64,000 nucleotides of DNA. Origin: Malachius bipustulatus (lineage: Eukaryota; Arthropoda; Insecta; Coleoptera; Melyridae). Position 1 is the first letter of the stretch. Every line of letters begins with the position of its first letter. A program made the translations under genes and the position numbers. Positions 21,845 to 32,395 of the stretch are shown here, one piece after another. The stretch lies in NCBI GenBank assembly GCA_910589415.1, contig OU342632.1:50209341-50273340 (forward strand). Reading direction: 5' to 3'. A model generated the notes under the pieces. That model was not told where the DNA came from, ran no database searches, and was given only the letters and a program-made list of their open reading frames with translations.

Positions 21845-22140
21845 TTATATAATATATTTGATGAATTTTATTGGGAATTAGGTTCTAATTTAAATTTGCC
21901 ACTAAAGATTCTTTACAGAACAAATTAGAAAAACTTTTGCACAGCATGCGAGGAGAAGACTGAAGACATGGACGGTACCGTTTCGTCCTTATTATGGACT
22001 CATCAGCATATCATATCAGTCAGCTCTACTTTAGTGGCAAATTTAAATTAGAACCTAAATCCCAATAAAATTCATCAAATATATTATATAATCAAATAAG
22101 TGGTTCAATAAAAATAATTATAAATTTATATATTTTTATA
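21845..22140 (-). mobile_element. Hammerhead repeat family 1, unit C (palindromic)
   Basis: Inverted arms of nearly 60 bp (AATATATTTGATGAATTTTA ... TTTGCCACTAAAG and its inverse) flank an antisense ribozyme. One full antisense unit is therefore joined to the 3' part of a sense unit just upstream of the ribozyme. The right extension (AATCAAATAAGTGGTTCAAT ... AATTATAAAT) matches the 3' end of units D-F. Head-to-head junctions like this are known for the LTR-like repeats of Penelope elements. Confidence 0.7.
21961..22020 (-). ncRNA. Type I hammerhead ribozyme C
   Basis: Read on the minus strand: CTGATGA (22006-22000), stem II GTCC/GGAC with loop ATAATAA, GAAA (21984-21981), stem III ACGG...CCGT region closed by GGTACC, cleavage triplet GTC (21973-21971), then CATGTCTTCAG as stem I 3' strand. 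Stem I pairing is GATATG with CATGTC-like bases plus a distal CTGA/TCAG helix with an internal loop. All core nucleotides are intact. Confidence 0.88.
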
Positions 22141-24612
22141 TTTACTTATTTATTTAAAATAGTTATTGATGTACCAAGGGCGTTGCTTGGATGATAACGC
22201 CTCGAAAGTCAACGGGATCCAGCCCGAGGGCCTCTGGCCCGATGGAAGGATGTGGACCAAAGACTCTCACTTCCGATTAGAATATTTCCGAAGTGTCTTA
22301 ACAGACTAAAGGAAACAAAATCGAAAAGTACCGAATGATGTCTCACTAATCCATGTCAAATTTTAAGCTCAATTCAAGGGTTAAAAATGTATTTTTTTTC
22401 AATTTACAAAAGATTCTGATGATGACTTTCGCGCCACCCATTACTTCGAGATGAGACAAATATTATCAATATTTACAAATTTTTATAAAAAATAAGATGA
22501 CAATAAATCCATAAACGACCATTTTTAGAAGCAATAATGTATTTATTTGTGCTTAAATATTACAGACTGTAATCAACAAAAAATACTTGACCATGAACGA
22601 CACAAGTAGAAGGATAAATGCATTGCAAGGAAACAATCTTTCTAAATGGCTGGGTGCCTGACTTTGTCAGTATATTTGTTAATTTGATGGAAATGTTGGC
22701 TCTAACGGCCAAACCCATTTTGTTTTATTATTTTGTTGCTGTAATTACCTACATATTGGAATACTCAGGCAGGTATACTGAAACTAAAAAACATAATTGG
22801 TATCACTTTTCCTTGAAACTTCCTAACAAGAATTAATTTCCATTTTACGTGCGGACGAACCCCCTTTAAAGAACATTGCTTAATTGCAACATCCAAGCAT
22901 TTCATTTTCATCAAAATAAATTTAAATTTGATAGCATAACAATGTGATACTTTGATATGGTATACTTTTAAGGGTCCCTTGCCTTTTGAATTTCTTTCTA
23001 CTCTCTCTACTCACAAGATGAATAATTACCTACTGAAAAGAGACATCAGGAAGGTCAGTAAAATCATCTACAAAAATTCACTATTTAAAGTAAACGTTAT
23101 TGTTTTCTGAGGTAACCGAGGTGTCAATTTCATATACTGGGATTAACAAACTATGGAAAGCTCGAATTTATGCACATCATGCTAAACGACTGTATGGTCA
23201 AATTACGCTAAAAACTAATAAAACTCCTAGCAGGCTCTATTATCGATAGAAATGCACCGGATGGGGAGACTTTTCGGACATAAACTTAGTAATGTTACCG
23301 CCAAACTCAACAATAGATATTGTAGACATTGTTGTAGCAATATTGCCTTTATATTTTAATATTATTTCGATTTTAAAGAATTTCTATTTTACAAGTCAAT
23401 TTCAAGTTATTTTGTATTTTCACACGGTTAAATTTTTTTTTTTAATACTGAATAAAAATAAATAATGAAAAAAAAATTGGCGACATGGATTCATAGTAAC
23501 TCAGTATTCATTGTGGGTTAGGGATTAACTATACCTACAGGGTGTTCCACCAGCAAACCGACATAGCTAAGCGTAGGTGTTGTTTTTCAAGGCGATTCAG
23601 GATCAGGTTTTGAAATTTTTCTGAGGCCCTTCGTTTCGATGTTGCAGGGTGATTGATGCATTTTAAATGTACTTTATATTATGTTTCCTATAATTGGGCT
23701 CTTTGTTTGTTGGAAACAATAAATTATTATTATTATGCCTAAATTTTTATTCACCCTGTATGCATTTTTTTTCAACATTTAGGAGCATTTTCTAAAACTA
23801 CATGAAAGTGGCTACAATTGCGGCACAAAAATTACTTGGCATCAATAAACTAAATCGAGAAGAAAAAACAAAGCTTTTAGTTTTTTTAAAGATGGTTGTT
23901 GATAATATCCGAAAAATCAAATGTGATTTTTTAAAGCTTGCGTATTTTGTAGTTATTTCAAATAAATTTGCTTGATCTACAGATTTAGCCAAGATTATGG
24001 ACCGTTCTAGATTTTTTCGAGCTAACAATAAGTTTTAATAAGAAAAACAGCTGAAAGAAGAAATGGTAATTTTAATAAAGTACATAAGCGAAACAGAAAG
24101 AAAAATATCAACAGAAATGTTGGAACGAAAAACTTTTCATTAACTTTTCATATAAAATTTTCATAAAACTTTTCAAAAAAATCTCATTATCGTACAAATT
24201 AGGGGCAAAAAAATTTCATCAAGCAATCCCAAAATGTCCGCCACTGCATATGAACAGTTGGGTATTGAAGCAGAGTAAAAAAAAGTCAATAATATTAATG
24301 ATAAGATGTGTTCAAAAGTTCAGTTTTATATCTCAAACGGTTCCTGCGATATCGTCAAAAAACTGAACAAAATATAACATTTTGACACCCCGTATCTCGA
24401 AAATAGCTTATTTAGGGAATCATGTTAATATTTTTATTATCCGACGCTTGCTTTGAAGTATCCTGTTTATAATACTATACATACGACGCGATTTAACGAA
24501 AATACTTTTTTATTAAATCGCAGCATAAAGTTAATAATTATTTCGATTATGTTCTTTTACAAACTGGTGCTTAAAAGTGACTTTAATGAAAATTAAAAGC
24601 TAGTTTGAATGA
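22141..24612. other. Non-coding with one weak ACAGGGTG element
   Basis: 22190-22300 looks less AT-rich but unrecognised. A possible small element at 23538-23758 has only ~7-bp inverted ends (CAGGGTG / CACCCTG) and TA flanks. A hairpin or repeat elsewhere is not evident. Short frames at 22618-22836 and antisense 23798-24028 show no domain. Confidence 0.35.
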
Positions 24613-24865
24613 AGCCTGGGCGCTAGCGCAGCGGTTTAGGTCACTGGCTGAAGCCGTTGTCGCTGCACCGTCTGAGGTTCGAATACCAGATCGGCATGGT
24701 TGTTTGTGGTCTTTAAGTTAAATTTATAAATTGAAAATTTGTGTCCGGCTAAATGAGCTTGATCTGAATGCCAAATTAGTGCCAAACAATGGAGCGACAA
24801 TGTGTTAACTACACAGTTAAGACCGATTCTCTCTCTTGAAAAAAATGAAGTCTGCCACTATGACA
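24613..24865 (+). mobile_element. tRNA-derived SINE
   Basis: The head has both pol III internal promoter boxes: A box TAGCGCAGCGG (24624-24634) and B box GGTTCGAATAC (24676-24686), with normal spacing. It is not a tRNA gene because there is no closing acceptor stem and the sequence runs into a SINE body (GTGTCCGGCTAAATGAGCTT, TGGAGCGACAATGTGTTAA). The body is shared with fragments at 17600-17890. The parent tRNA cannot be identified by eye. Confidence 0.75.
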
Positions 24866-24974
24866 ATTTAAAATACCAATTTCTAGAGTCCATAAATTTT
24901 CATTTCTTGACGACTTAGAATTAAGAAATTTTTCTTTTTGTCGATTTAACAAAAAATCTTGTGTATATCGCGTT

Positions 24975-25552
24975 TAGGGATGGGTGTGTAAACAATTGAT
25001 TGTAAACAATTCATTTGTTTACACAGTCTATTCTCATGTAAGTATAGAACGTAAAGAAAGTAAACAATGTAAACAATTAATTTTACTATGAAATGGGGTT
25101 ATGAAATCTTAGAATTAAATATTTATTATCACGTAGGTACTGATCGTGCACGTGCACTCATTTTTTGAATAAAGTGATTCATAAATTAAATCAAAAACGA
25201 TTTACTGGTGTACATTTATAATAAAATAATGGTTCGGTTCAGTTAGCTTGGCTACAACCTGTTTCTACTTCTTCCGAGACTACTTTTTCTTCCTTCTGCT
25301 TTGCCTATGCGTAGGTACCAGAGACGTGAAAGTGTAGTAAGTCTCTGATGCGTACTAATAAAACCAAACTGAACTTATCTTCTCAATCTTGTGCTCAAAC
25401 CTCAATAAACCTAAGTAAACTTATCAAAGCAATTACATCACTGATAGCAGTGACAGCGACAGCTGACACCATTGTTTAAATTCTTTACGTTGCTTACGCA
25501 TTCTTTACATTGTTTACATATTCTTTAGATGAAAAGTCAGCAACTATCCCTG
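24975..25552. mobile_element. Non-autonomous hAT element, 8-bp target duplication
   Basis: The ends TAGGGATGGGTG and the inverse of CAGGGATAGTTG fit the hAT terminal pattern (C/T)AGGGATG. It is flanked by a perfect 8-bp direct repeat ATCGCGTT at 24967-24974 and 25553-25560, diagnostic of hAT transposition. Subterminal GTAAACAAT / ATTGTTTAC motifs recur near both ends (for example 24989, 25059, 25520), probably transposase-binding sites. The 578-bp length and lack of ORF mean it relied on a partner transposase. Confidence 0.88.
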
Positions 25553-25855
25553 ATCGCGTTGCAAAATGGGAGTATTTTAAGAACGCGATGAAAATCGTCA
25601 AGTACACAAATACCTATACAAACACGCTTCCTCAAAACTCAAAATCAGTTTTAGCTCGAATTAAAAGTGTCACTTTTTAGCAGTTGTATAAAAATTCAAT
25701 ATTATTGACACATGGATATTATTTATGTCGAGTTTTCTTCATTTATTAAGTATTTTCAATAATGTTATTCTTATCTTCGGCCTGAAAACATAAGAAACCA
25801 TACTGTGATATAAATTGTTGCATTCATAATGGGAATTACTATCTAATACAGGGTG

Positions 25856-26516
25856 ACGACGCTGGGTCAAGACGAGAATTCATTGCAAACCTGGGTCAGT
25901 ACGCAACAATATGTATATCAGGCAGAAATTCATGCCATTGTACTCAGCGCGCAGAATATGCTGTACAAAATGCACTGCACGCGGAAATCAATTAAAATCT
26001 TCTCAGATAGTCAAGCGGCCCTGAATGCCCTTTGCTCTATTCTTTGCAACTCAAAACTATCATGGAACTGTCAACCAGCACTCAATGAGTTAGCTAAAAA
26101 CAATAACTTGACTCTGGTCTGTATTCCAGGTCACTCCGGCCTTGGAGAGAACGAAATAGCCGACTCTCTGGCTAGAAGAGGAACTAAAATTCATTGAGGG
26201 ACTATCGAGAAACAGAGCTAGAAAGCTACTTGAGCTCAAAAGGACTGACCTAAGGGCCTTAATAGGCCTATAAACAGGACACTGCAAAGTAAACCACCAC
26301 TTACACAGGATGAATCTAGGCGATAACGCAGAATGTCGCCTGTGTTTGGAGGATGTAGAAACAGCAGAACATGTTCTATGCAACTGCCCCGCCTTGGGAA
26401 GAACCAGGCACTCAACGTTCGGAAGAGTATTTCTCTCTCCAAGAGACCTGGATACATTCACACCATCTAAGGTCATTAGCTTTTTAAAAAGCAGTGGCCT
26501 GCTGGAATGGATGTAA
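25856..26516 (+). pseudogene. LINE RNase H and C-terminal zinc-knuckle fragment
   Basis: 25856-26197 encodes the later part of a LINE RNase H domain: QAEIHAIVL (catalytic Glu), FSDSQAALNAL (catalytic Asp), PGHSGLGENEIADSLARRG (His and final acidic region). The first catalytic Asp is lost by 5' truncation. After a frameshift and stops, 26310-26516 encodes CRLCLEDVETAEHVLCNCP, the C-x2-C..H..C motif that follows RNase H in R1/jockey-type ORF2 proteins, ending at a stop after GLLEWM. It is dead, but similarity is clear. Confidence 0.8.
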
Positions 26517-26612
26517 AGAATTTAGGTGTGAACCACAATAGATCGCTTGGTCGCAGTGGAAGTGTCACTAATCGACCCACTCAATATATAACTAAACTAA
26601 AGAACTAACTAA
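25856..26612 (+). mobile_element. 5'-truncated RNase H LINE, family 1
   Basis: The insertion is bounded by a 13-bp direct repeat CTAATACAGGGTG (25843-25855 and 26613-26625). It starts inside the RNase H domain, so reverse transcription stopped early. It ends with an (AACT)n-like tail (26590-26612), the microsatellite-tail style of several arthropod LINE clades. The target site itself is the ACAGGGTG end of a MITE-like sequence. A minus-strand relative of the 3' end is at 36566-36790. Confidence 0.85.
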
Positions 26613-26625
26613 CTAATACAGGGTG

Positions 26626-29600
26626 TACTTTTTTTACTGGCCGTATAAAAAATAAAGTTGTTGGCGATTTCATTGAAACTATCACCTAAGACTATCCATT
26701 GGCTTTAGGGTAATTTGCTCTATAAGAAAACAACAGTCTTTGTCAGGGACAAAAAAGGTGTCCTATGCTGCTTATGGCTTGGTCGTCGCTATAAGCAACT
26801 AATAAATCTAGTCCTTTGGCGGTCTGCTATCCTAGGCCACACAACATCAAAGTCATGAGGTTCCAAGTCTTCTTCACGTTTTCAAAAGAAGTCACTTCTG
26901 ACAACAACGACAATAATACCGAAGAATCAGGATTAAAAGTTAAAAGTCGTAGATAGTAAAAATTCTTAAATAGATAGAATTACCCGTGATTTAAGACATT
27001 TAACACTTGTTTCACTCAGTGTTAGGATGTGAGGTTTATTCGAGCGCAGATGTTGGCGAACCTACTGAATTAATATTTGTGTTTAAGCCTCTTATATGAC
27101 AATTTTTTTCATGAATGTCTCCAGCATTGGTCCACTCCAGGAGATCCGAAAAGGGGGGTTCATTTTGACTCCGGCACATTTTACTCACGAAAACGCAACC
27201 AATGCATATTAGAAAGTACAGCAACGAAACATCAACTCTTTCAAGCATCTTCAATTCTTCATGTAGCTTAAAGCCAAAGAGATGGTATCGCACTGGGTGA
27301 CCCTTTGTGGGTTATGTGTTATCTACCATCTTGGTTAGTTTTAATCAGCCCTGGGTATTCAATTTCCTCGGTATCATCCATATAGGAAGGCATTCCCCTA
27401 TCTGCAAACCGGAGAGGCAGCCAATAGGGAACTTTGAACCCCAAATCACGGGGTGACTATATGGAATGATGATTGTAAAATATTATTTAGAAAAACATTT
27501 ATAAATTAAACTTCGTCTTCAGATAATAAACTAACTTTCGACCTTAAATTAGCTCTTTATTTCTTTACAGAAATTAGTTCTTATAAAAAACCATTCTTCC
27601 TCAAATTCACGGAGCATGAAAAATGTGAATAATAGATATTTTTTCAAAACACAATTTTTCGATGTGCGATGCAACTTTTCGAAAACACTGCATTTCGATA
27701 GTGAAATGCAGAGGAATAGTTTAAATTTCTTATTGTTTATTGTAATATATAAACTGGCAGTTTTCCCTATAAAAAAAAAATAAATTTGAAATTAAGTCAT
27801 TAGTGCCTACCCAAGTCTAAGTAAAATATTGAAAAAAATCACATAAGAGAAATATCATTCCAGTGGCATACAATACTTTATTTTTCTATTACCTACATCG
27901 CGAAAATAAAACTATATGCAATAATTTTCTTACATAACTATTGAATAGCTAGGGATTCTAGGACATTAAGTAACTTTTGCGTTGCAAGCTATTCGATGTC
28001 TCATTTGATGCTGTCATTTTTCAGTATTAAACTGGTTCAGTAAAAAAAAACTGCTAAAAGCCAAACTTTCCTGCAATTGTACATAGACGTTGTAGCTACC
28101 ACCGACTCTTTCTATTACATCAAATTACCGATAAATTGCGCAATATCGTAAAGCATTTCTGCAGGTATGGTATTCTGTTTTATGAAATTTTACCTATTTA
28201 CAAGTCAGATAGGAAATAGGGCAAGAATATTCTAATTTAAGCTGTAAAATGCACTCTAGAATGCCTAGGCGATATTAGCTCACTTTTCATCATTTTGTGG
28301 GTTACCCACTTTACGTTTAGTAGGGCAGTATAAGGCTCTGGTAGTTATGTAAATTTATGTATCTCGTATCCTAGGCATTATTGACGTACAACGGATCCTG
28401 ACGAGTTATATAAGCCTACAAAAAATTATTTATTTATTTTCAATAATAAGAATGATATGTTGAAAATAAATTCTGAAAAAGGGGACACCCCGTCTAGTAG
28501 TAGGTATAATAAATAATTTGTCTGTAGTTTACAGAAATTCAGTGAACTCAAATTTGGAAGGTTACAAAGATTTAGAACTGATTGGAAAGAAAAGTAATTT
28601 CAAGATTATTTTCTGGGTCACCTTATTTCTTGTTGGGAATCTATATAAAGTGTAATGGTAGACATTAACTTTTCACCTAATTGAATACAACTGGCGAGAG
28701 TACGTTGCAAGGCCGTTAAGATACAAAATCGGAAAGAATTATTAGCCAATTTCACGTGATAGCCGACTTAATTAGTTCTTTATACTCGGCCGGTCTGGAT
28801 CCTTACATTCAATTTATGTCCTGGTTTACGCCCAGCACGTATCTACTAACTGCTGTTCCATACTTTCTTGCCTATAATTACCGGGAGAGTTATGTTTACT
28901 TTGATATCTTCTATCTTCGTTTCCAGAATTCCTAGTTTTTCGTGTTCAAAATACAGCACAACAATAATCTTGATTGAAATTTTGTAACTGGAAATAGTTA
29001 TGAAGTTATTTACAATTTTCCGACGAACTAAAAAATGTACTGAATGAATATTCACTGCGCACCTATAGAGATTGCACCCTTCTTGTACCGCAGAATATAT
29101 TTCAGGATAATGAAAATGTAATAATGTAATAATACACAGAATGTACTATTTAATACAACAGAGCTGGAATCGACTTCCGGAGAAACCGGAAGTTATCATT
29201 TTGGAAATTTACCTCCCTCTAATAAGTAGATCAGAAATGATTATGTCTAACTACTAATTTTCAGAAAAATATTCTGACGAAAAAGTGTATAAACTTATAC
29301 CGCACGGGCTACGTGAATTTTACCTACCCTGCATGTGTAATACATGGGTACATAGGTATATGATGGCCAAATAAAAATGATTCAACATAATTTAGAAATT
29401 TAATGTTATTGTATACAAGCACGTGACCCCGCATGTGTGTATATATAGTTTGCGACTAAGTTTGTATTCTGTTTAAATATCCTGTAAACGTAATATAGTT
29501 ACGATGTTTCAAGGTTGTTTGTAAAGTCCCAAGATCAAGTTTAAACTTTAGCATTTCATTTAAAGGTTATGTTCTCTCATTTCAGTTCTAGCATCTGCTC

Positions 29601-30177
29601 ACAGAATAGAGACAGTCTTCAATTCTATAATAGGTATGTACAAATTCTTCAGTATTCTAAGCGAACATAAAGTGACAGTTATTCGAGAGTGTGCACATCA
29701 TCTAGTTTGGAAAGGACTTAAGTTGAGTGGAAGGTACACAGTGAAGCTCCTTTGAGCATCTAGCAAAGAAATTAATTACTAACTTCAATGAATATTCATG
29801 ACAGAAATTCAACGGTCTCTAACGTCACTCCTAGCCCTGTCACCTTATCCTTGACTTATTCTGGCTCTTCACGGTACTTTACGGCTCTCCGGGTAATGAA
29901 AATGACGACAAATTAGTTCTAGAGACGGTTGTATTTTCAGTAGTCTTCTAGCTCACTCCTGTTGAATTTCAATCTACAAATCCTCTCAGATTGCTATGAA
30001 ATTTTTGCAAATAAAATAATTGCAAAGCACCGTACTTTCGAGCAAATTAAAAATCAAAGTGAGCTACACTTTAATTATGAAGCTTAAAATATACAATAAT
30101 TTAAAATGCAAAACATTTAAAAAAATTTCTCAAATCAAAATATTTTACTGCTATAAATACTTTCACTGTCAATTTTT
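26626..30177. other. Long non-coding stretch
   Basis: No gene is supported. 27300-27470 is less AT-rich (AACCCCAAATCACGGGGTGA contains the inverted pair CCCC/GGGG) and could be a LINE 3' UTR, but I cannot place it. A 9-bp-arm hairpin lies at 27688-27711. 28400-28470 resembles the interior of the foldback at 16665-17335 (AAGCCTACAAAAA...ATTTATT...CAATAATAAGAA). The rest shows nothing recognised. Confidence 0.35.
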
Positions 30178-30690
30178 ATAATTATGTTTTTCTTGAACCA
30201 ATTATTTTGATTTTACAATATTTGAGTTTTTCTTGGGATTAAGTTCTAATTTTAATTTGCTACTATATGTCCTTTATTATAGAAGACTGAAGATATGGAC
30301 GGTACCGTTTCGTCCTCATTATGGACTCATCAGCATATCATATCAATCAAACCCACGCTACACATACTGTACGAAAGTTAGAAGTTACATTTTATTCTAA
30401 CTGGTGTTGCCTGTTTGTAGTCAACTTTAATACATTAGTAGGTAACCAGAGAAACGGTCAATAGTCCTTGCTAATAGTAGTAAAGTTCTCACGGATATGT
30501 TAGTTTTACAATACACTGCAGTCGTTTTTAAGAACTACACACTGATTCCCTATACCTATCTACATTCATTTTAAGCGAATTATCGAATTTTTAACAGAGT
30601 ATTTACTAAGGAGATTATTAATAAACGAATTTAAGATGTTAATGATTTTTTTTATCCTGGCCTCTTTAGATTTATAATTATGTTTTCTTG
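30178..30690 (-). mobile_element. Hammerhead repeat family 1, unit D
   Basis: Antisense unit of about 0.5 kb. Read on the minus strand it runs from CTAAAGAGGCCAGG through TTAGTAAATACTC, GCAGTGTATTGTAAAAC, CTAATAGTAG-type sequence (in inverse), the ribozyme, AAATTAGAACTTAATCCC and AACATAATTATAAA. It is the longest uninterrupted unit of the family here, apart from a ribozyme-proximal deletion of the ACAGAACAAATTAGAAA segment present in E and F. It shares 30655-30690 with the inverted unit E. Confidence 0.7.
30288..30346 (-). ncRNA. Type I hammerhead ribozyme D
   Basis: Minus strand: CTGATGA (30333-30327), GTCC-ATAATGA-GGAC stem II, GAAA (30311-30308), stem III with GGTACC at its tip, GTC (30300-30298) and CATATCTTCAG as stem I 3' strand opposite TGATATGATATG. 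Core identical to C. Expected to be catalytically competent. Confidence 0.87.
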
Positions 30691-30970
30691 GTCACTACAA
30701 ACAAAAAAATAGCAGTTAGAATAAATGTAATTTCCAACTTTCGTACAATATGTGTAGGGTGGGTCTGACTGATATGATATACTGATGAGTCCATAATAAG
30801 GACAAAACAGTCTTCGCCTCGCATGCTCTGTGAAAGTTTCTAATTTGTTCTGTAAAGAACCTTTAGTGGCAAGTTAAAATTAGAACTAAAATCCCAAGAA
30901 AAGCTCAAGTATTATGTAATCAAAATAAGTTGTTCAAAAAAACATAATTATAAATCTAAAGAGGCCAGGG
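30655..30970 (+). mobile_element. Hammerhead repeat family 1, unit E
   Basis: Sense-oriented unit in inverted arrangement to D. Its front is fused to an inverted copy of its own 3' end, so it starts CCTGGCCTCTTTAGATTTAT and ends with the inverse ATAAATCTAAAGAGGCCAGG, making a 316-bp inverted-end structure. The ribozyme inside has lost stem III. The 3' part (CTTTAGTGGCAAGTTAAAAT, CCCAAGAAAAGCTCAA) matches unit F. Confidence 0.7.
30768..30825 (+). pseudogene. Defective hammerhead ribozyme E
   Basis: CTGATGA (30782-30788) and stem II GTCC-ATAATAA-GGAC are intact, but the following GAAA is AAAA and about 18 nt covering stem III, the cleavage triplet context and the stem I 3' strand are deleted compared with C and D. 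It should not cleave. Confidence 0.8.
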
Positions 30971-31010
30971 TGAAAAATGTGGCGTTAACAGCTAATTAGT
31001 GTATCGATGT

Positions 31011-31023
31011 TTGCTTAGTAAAT
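31011..31023 (+). repeat. Target-site duplication of LINE (left)
   Basis: TTGCTTAGTAAAT, repeated exactly at 31706-31718. It defines the LINE insertion boundaries. Confidence 0.85.
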
Positions 31024-31611
31024 CCACTGGTCCAGGAGTGTGTCGAGGCGCTGAACAGACTGGCGGACAGAAAATCGGTGTATATCGTGTTGGTTCCTGC
31101 ACACTCAGGTGTACCAGGCAATGAGCTAGCAGATCAATATGCGAAGCTCGGGACCAGGGAAACCTTTTGTGGGCCGGAGCCCGTCCTGGGTCTGACCAAA
31201 AATCTTCTCAAAGAATCTATTAAAGAATGGACTCGCAAGGGTTTAGAGAATCACTGGGAAACAGCACCAGGCTGCAGACAGGCCAGGCTGTTTCTGGCTG
31301 ATCCGATCGGAAACAGATGGACCAGCATGTCCAGAATGAAGCGGAAGGAACTCAGACTACTAGTAGGGGTTCTCACCGGTCACAGCAGTCTGAACAGACA
31401 CCTGCAAGTGATGGGGGTCACTCGGGACCCGGTCTGCCCTAAATGCGGAATGAATGACGAGGACTCCCACCATTATGTAGGCGTATGCGAGGTATACAGC
31501 CACCTCAGGCTCAACATTTTTGGGTCTGAGGAGCTACAAGAGGAAGAAATGAAACTCCTCTCATACAACAACCTTCTGGCCTTTATTAAAAGGTCGGGGA
31601 GGTTAGAGTAG
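31024..31611 (+). pseudogene. C-terminal part of LINE ORF2 (RNase H end, zinc knuckle)
   Basis: Open from the insertion junction to TAG at 31609-31611 (195 codons; no real start because the element is 5' truncated). It reads through the last RNase H segment VPAHSGVPGNELADQYAKLG (catalytic His and acidic residues), then a basic linker ending KRKELRLLVGVLTGH, and CPKCGMNDEDSHHYVGVC, a C-x2-C...H...C knuckle. This order is normal for R1/LOA/jockey-group ORF2 C-termini. Not translated on its own as far as can be seen. Confidence 0.85.
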
Positions 31612-31705
31612 GAGTTTCACCATGGTTCGGGTACGGCGAAAAGGGCCATGGGTGGCCTAGTCGCTTGGGGTGTACCACCCCAACCCACCATACTACTACT
31701 ACTAC
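31024..31705 (+). mobile_element. 5'-truncated RNase H LINE, family 2
   Basis: A 682-bp insertion bounded by 13-bp target duplications (31011-31023, 31706-31718) and ending with a (TAC)n tail (31691-31705). The coding frame is open through the whole truncated ORF, the target repeats are perfect, and the tail is clean, so this is a fairly young insertion in an older hammerhead unit. A decayed relative is at 35835-36560. Confidence 0.88.
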
Positions 31706-31983
31706 TTGCTTAGTAAATACCTACACTGTAAAAAATCCGATTATTCGCCTAAAATTAATGTAAGTAGGTATACCTACTTATGGAGATCAGTGTGTAGTTG
31801 TTAAAAACCTCTGCATTGTATTGTAAAAACTCACATATCCTCTACTATTAGCAAGAACTATTGACAGGCACGTTTCTCTGGTTGCCTACTTATGTATTTA
31901 AATTAGAGGTTACTACAAACCGAAAATAACAGTAAGAATAAAAATGTAACCTTCAACTATCTTACAGTATGTGCAGCGTGCGT

Positions 31984-32050
31984 CTGACCGATATAATATG
32001 TTGATGAGTCAATGATAAGGACGACACTGTTCCGTCTATGTCTTCACCTC
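31984..32050 (+). pseudogene. Degenerate hammerhead ribozyme F
   Basis: Aligned with C and D: TTGATGA (32001-32007) has lost the essential first C of CUGAUGA, stem II is GTCA/GGAC with a mismatch, and GAAA is GACA. GTC (32034-32036) and TATGTCTTCA remain. Catalytically dead by these core changes. Confidence 0.75.
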
Positions 32051-32155
32051 GCATGCTATGCGAAAGTTTCTAATTTGTTCTGCAAATAATCTATAGTGGC
32101 AAATTAAAATTAGAACCTAAATCTCAAGAAAAGCTCAAATATTGTATAATTCAGT

Positions 32156-32395
32156 GTCAATGATAGTTAGTAGCAGCCATATATCTAAGGAATATTTGAT
32201 ATACAGTGTGTCCCAAATTTTGATTATCTGAATTAAATTTAATTAAATTAAAATTTGTGAAATTTTAAATATATCCCCCAGACTTTGAGACGGTAGCCTC
32301 AATACAACTTTACGCCTTTCAACCCCCAATGATTTTTTTTTTCTAATTCTCTAGTTTTTTTATTTATAAGAAAGATACCACGAGACACTGCTGAG
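32156..32395. other. Short spacer with possible small insertion
   Basis: AT-rich; TTTAATTAAATTAAAA near 32236 and a TTT-rich run near 32330. TACAGTGTGTCCCAAATTTT at 32202 looks like the start of an ACAGTGTGTCC-type element, but no partner end is clear. Confidence 0.3.

Larger units (their letters stand above)
30971..32155 (+). mobile_element. Hammerhead repeat family 1, unit F, split by a LINE
   Basis: Directly follows E in the same orientation. It begins after AAAGAGGCCAGG and ends near AAGCTCAAATATTGTATAAT. The LINE at 31024-31705 and its 13-bp duplication interrupt it at TTGCTTAGTAAAT. Removing these, the E and F ribozyme cores are about 524 bp apart, close to the full unit length, so E-F is a direct tandem. 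A Penelope-like RT begins about 240 bp downstream on the same strand. Confidence 0.65.

Noticed and set aside
24613..24700. Possible tRNA gene (A and B boxes)
   Set aside because: No matching acceptor-stem 3' strand or complete cloverleaf; the sequence continues into a SINE body shared with another locus.
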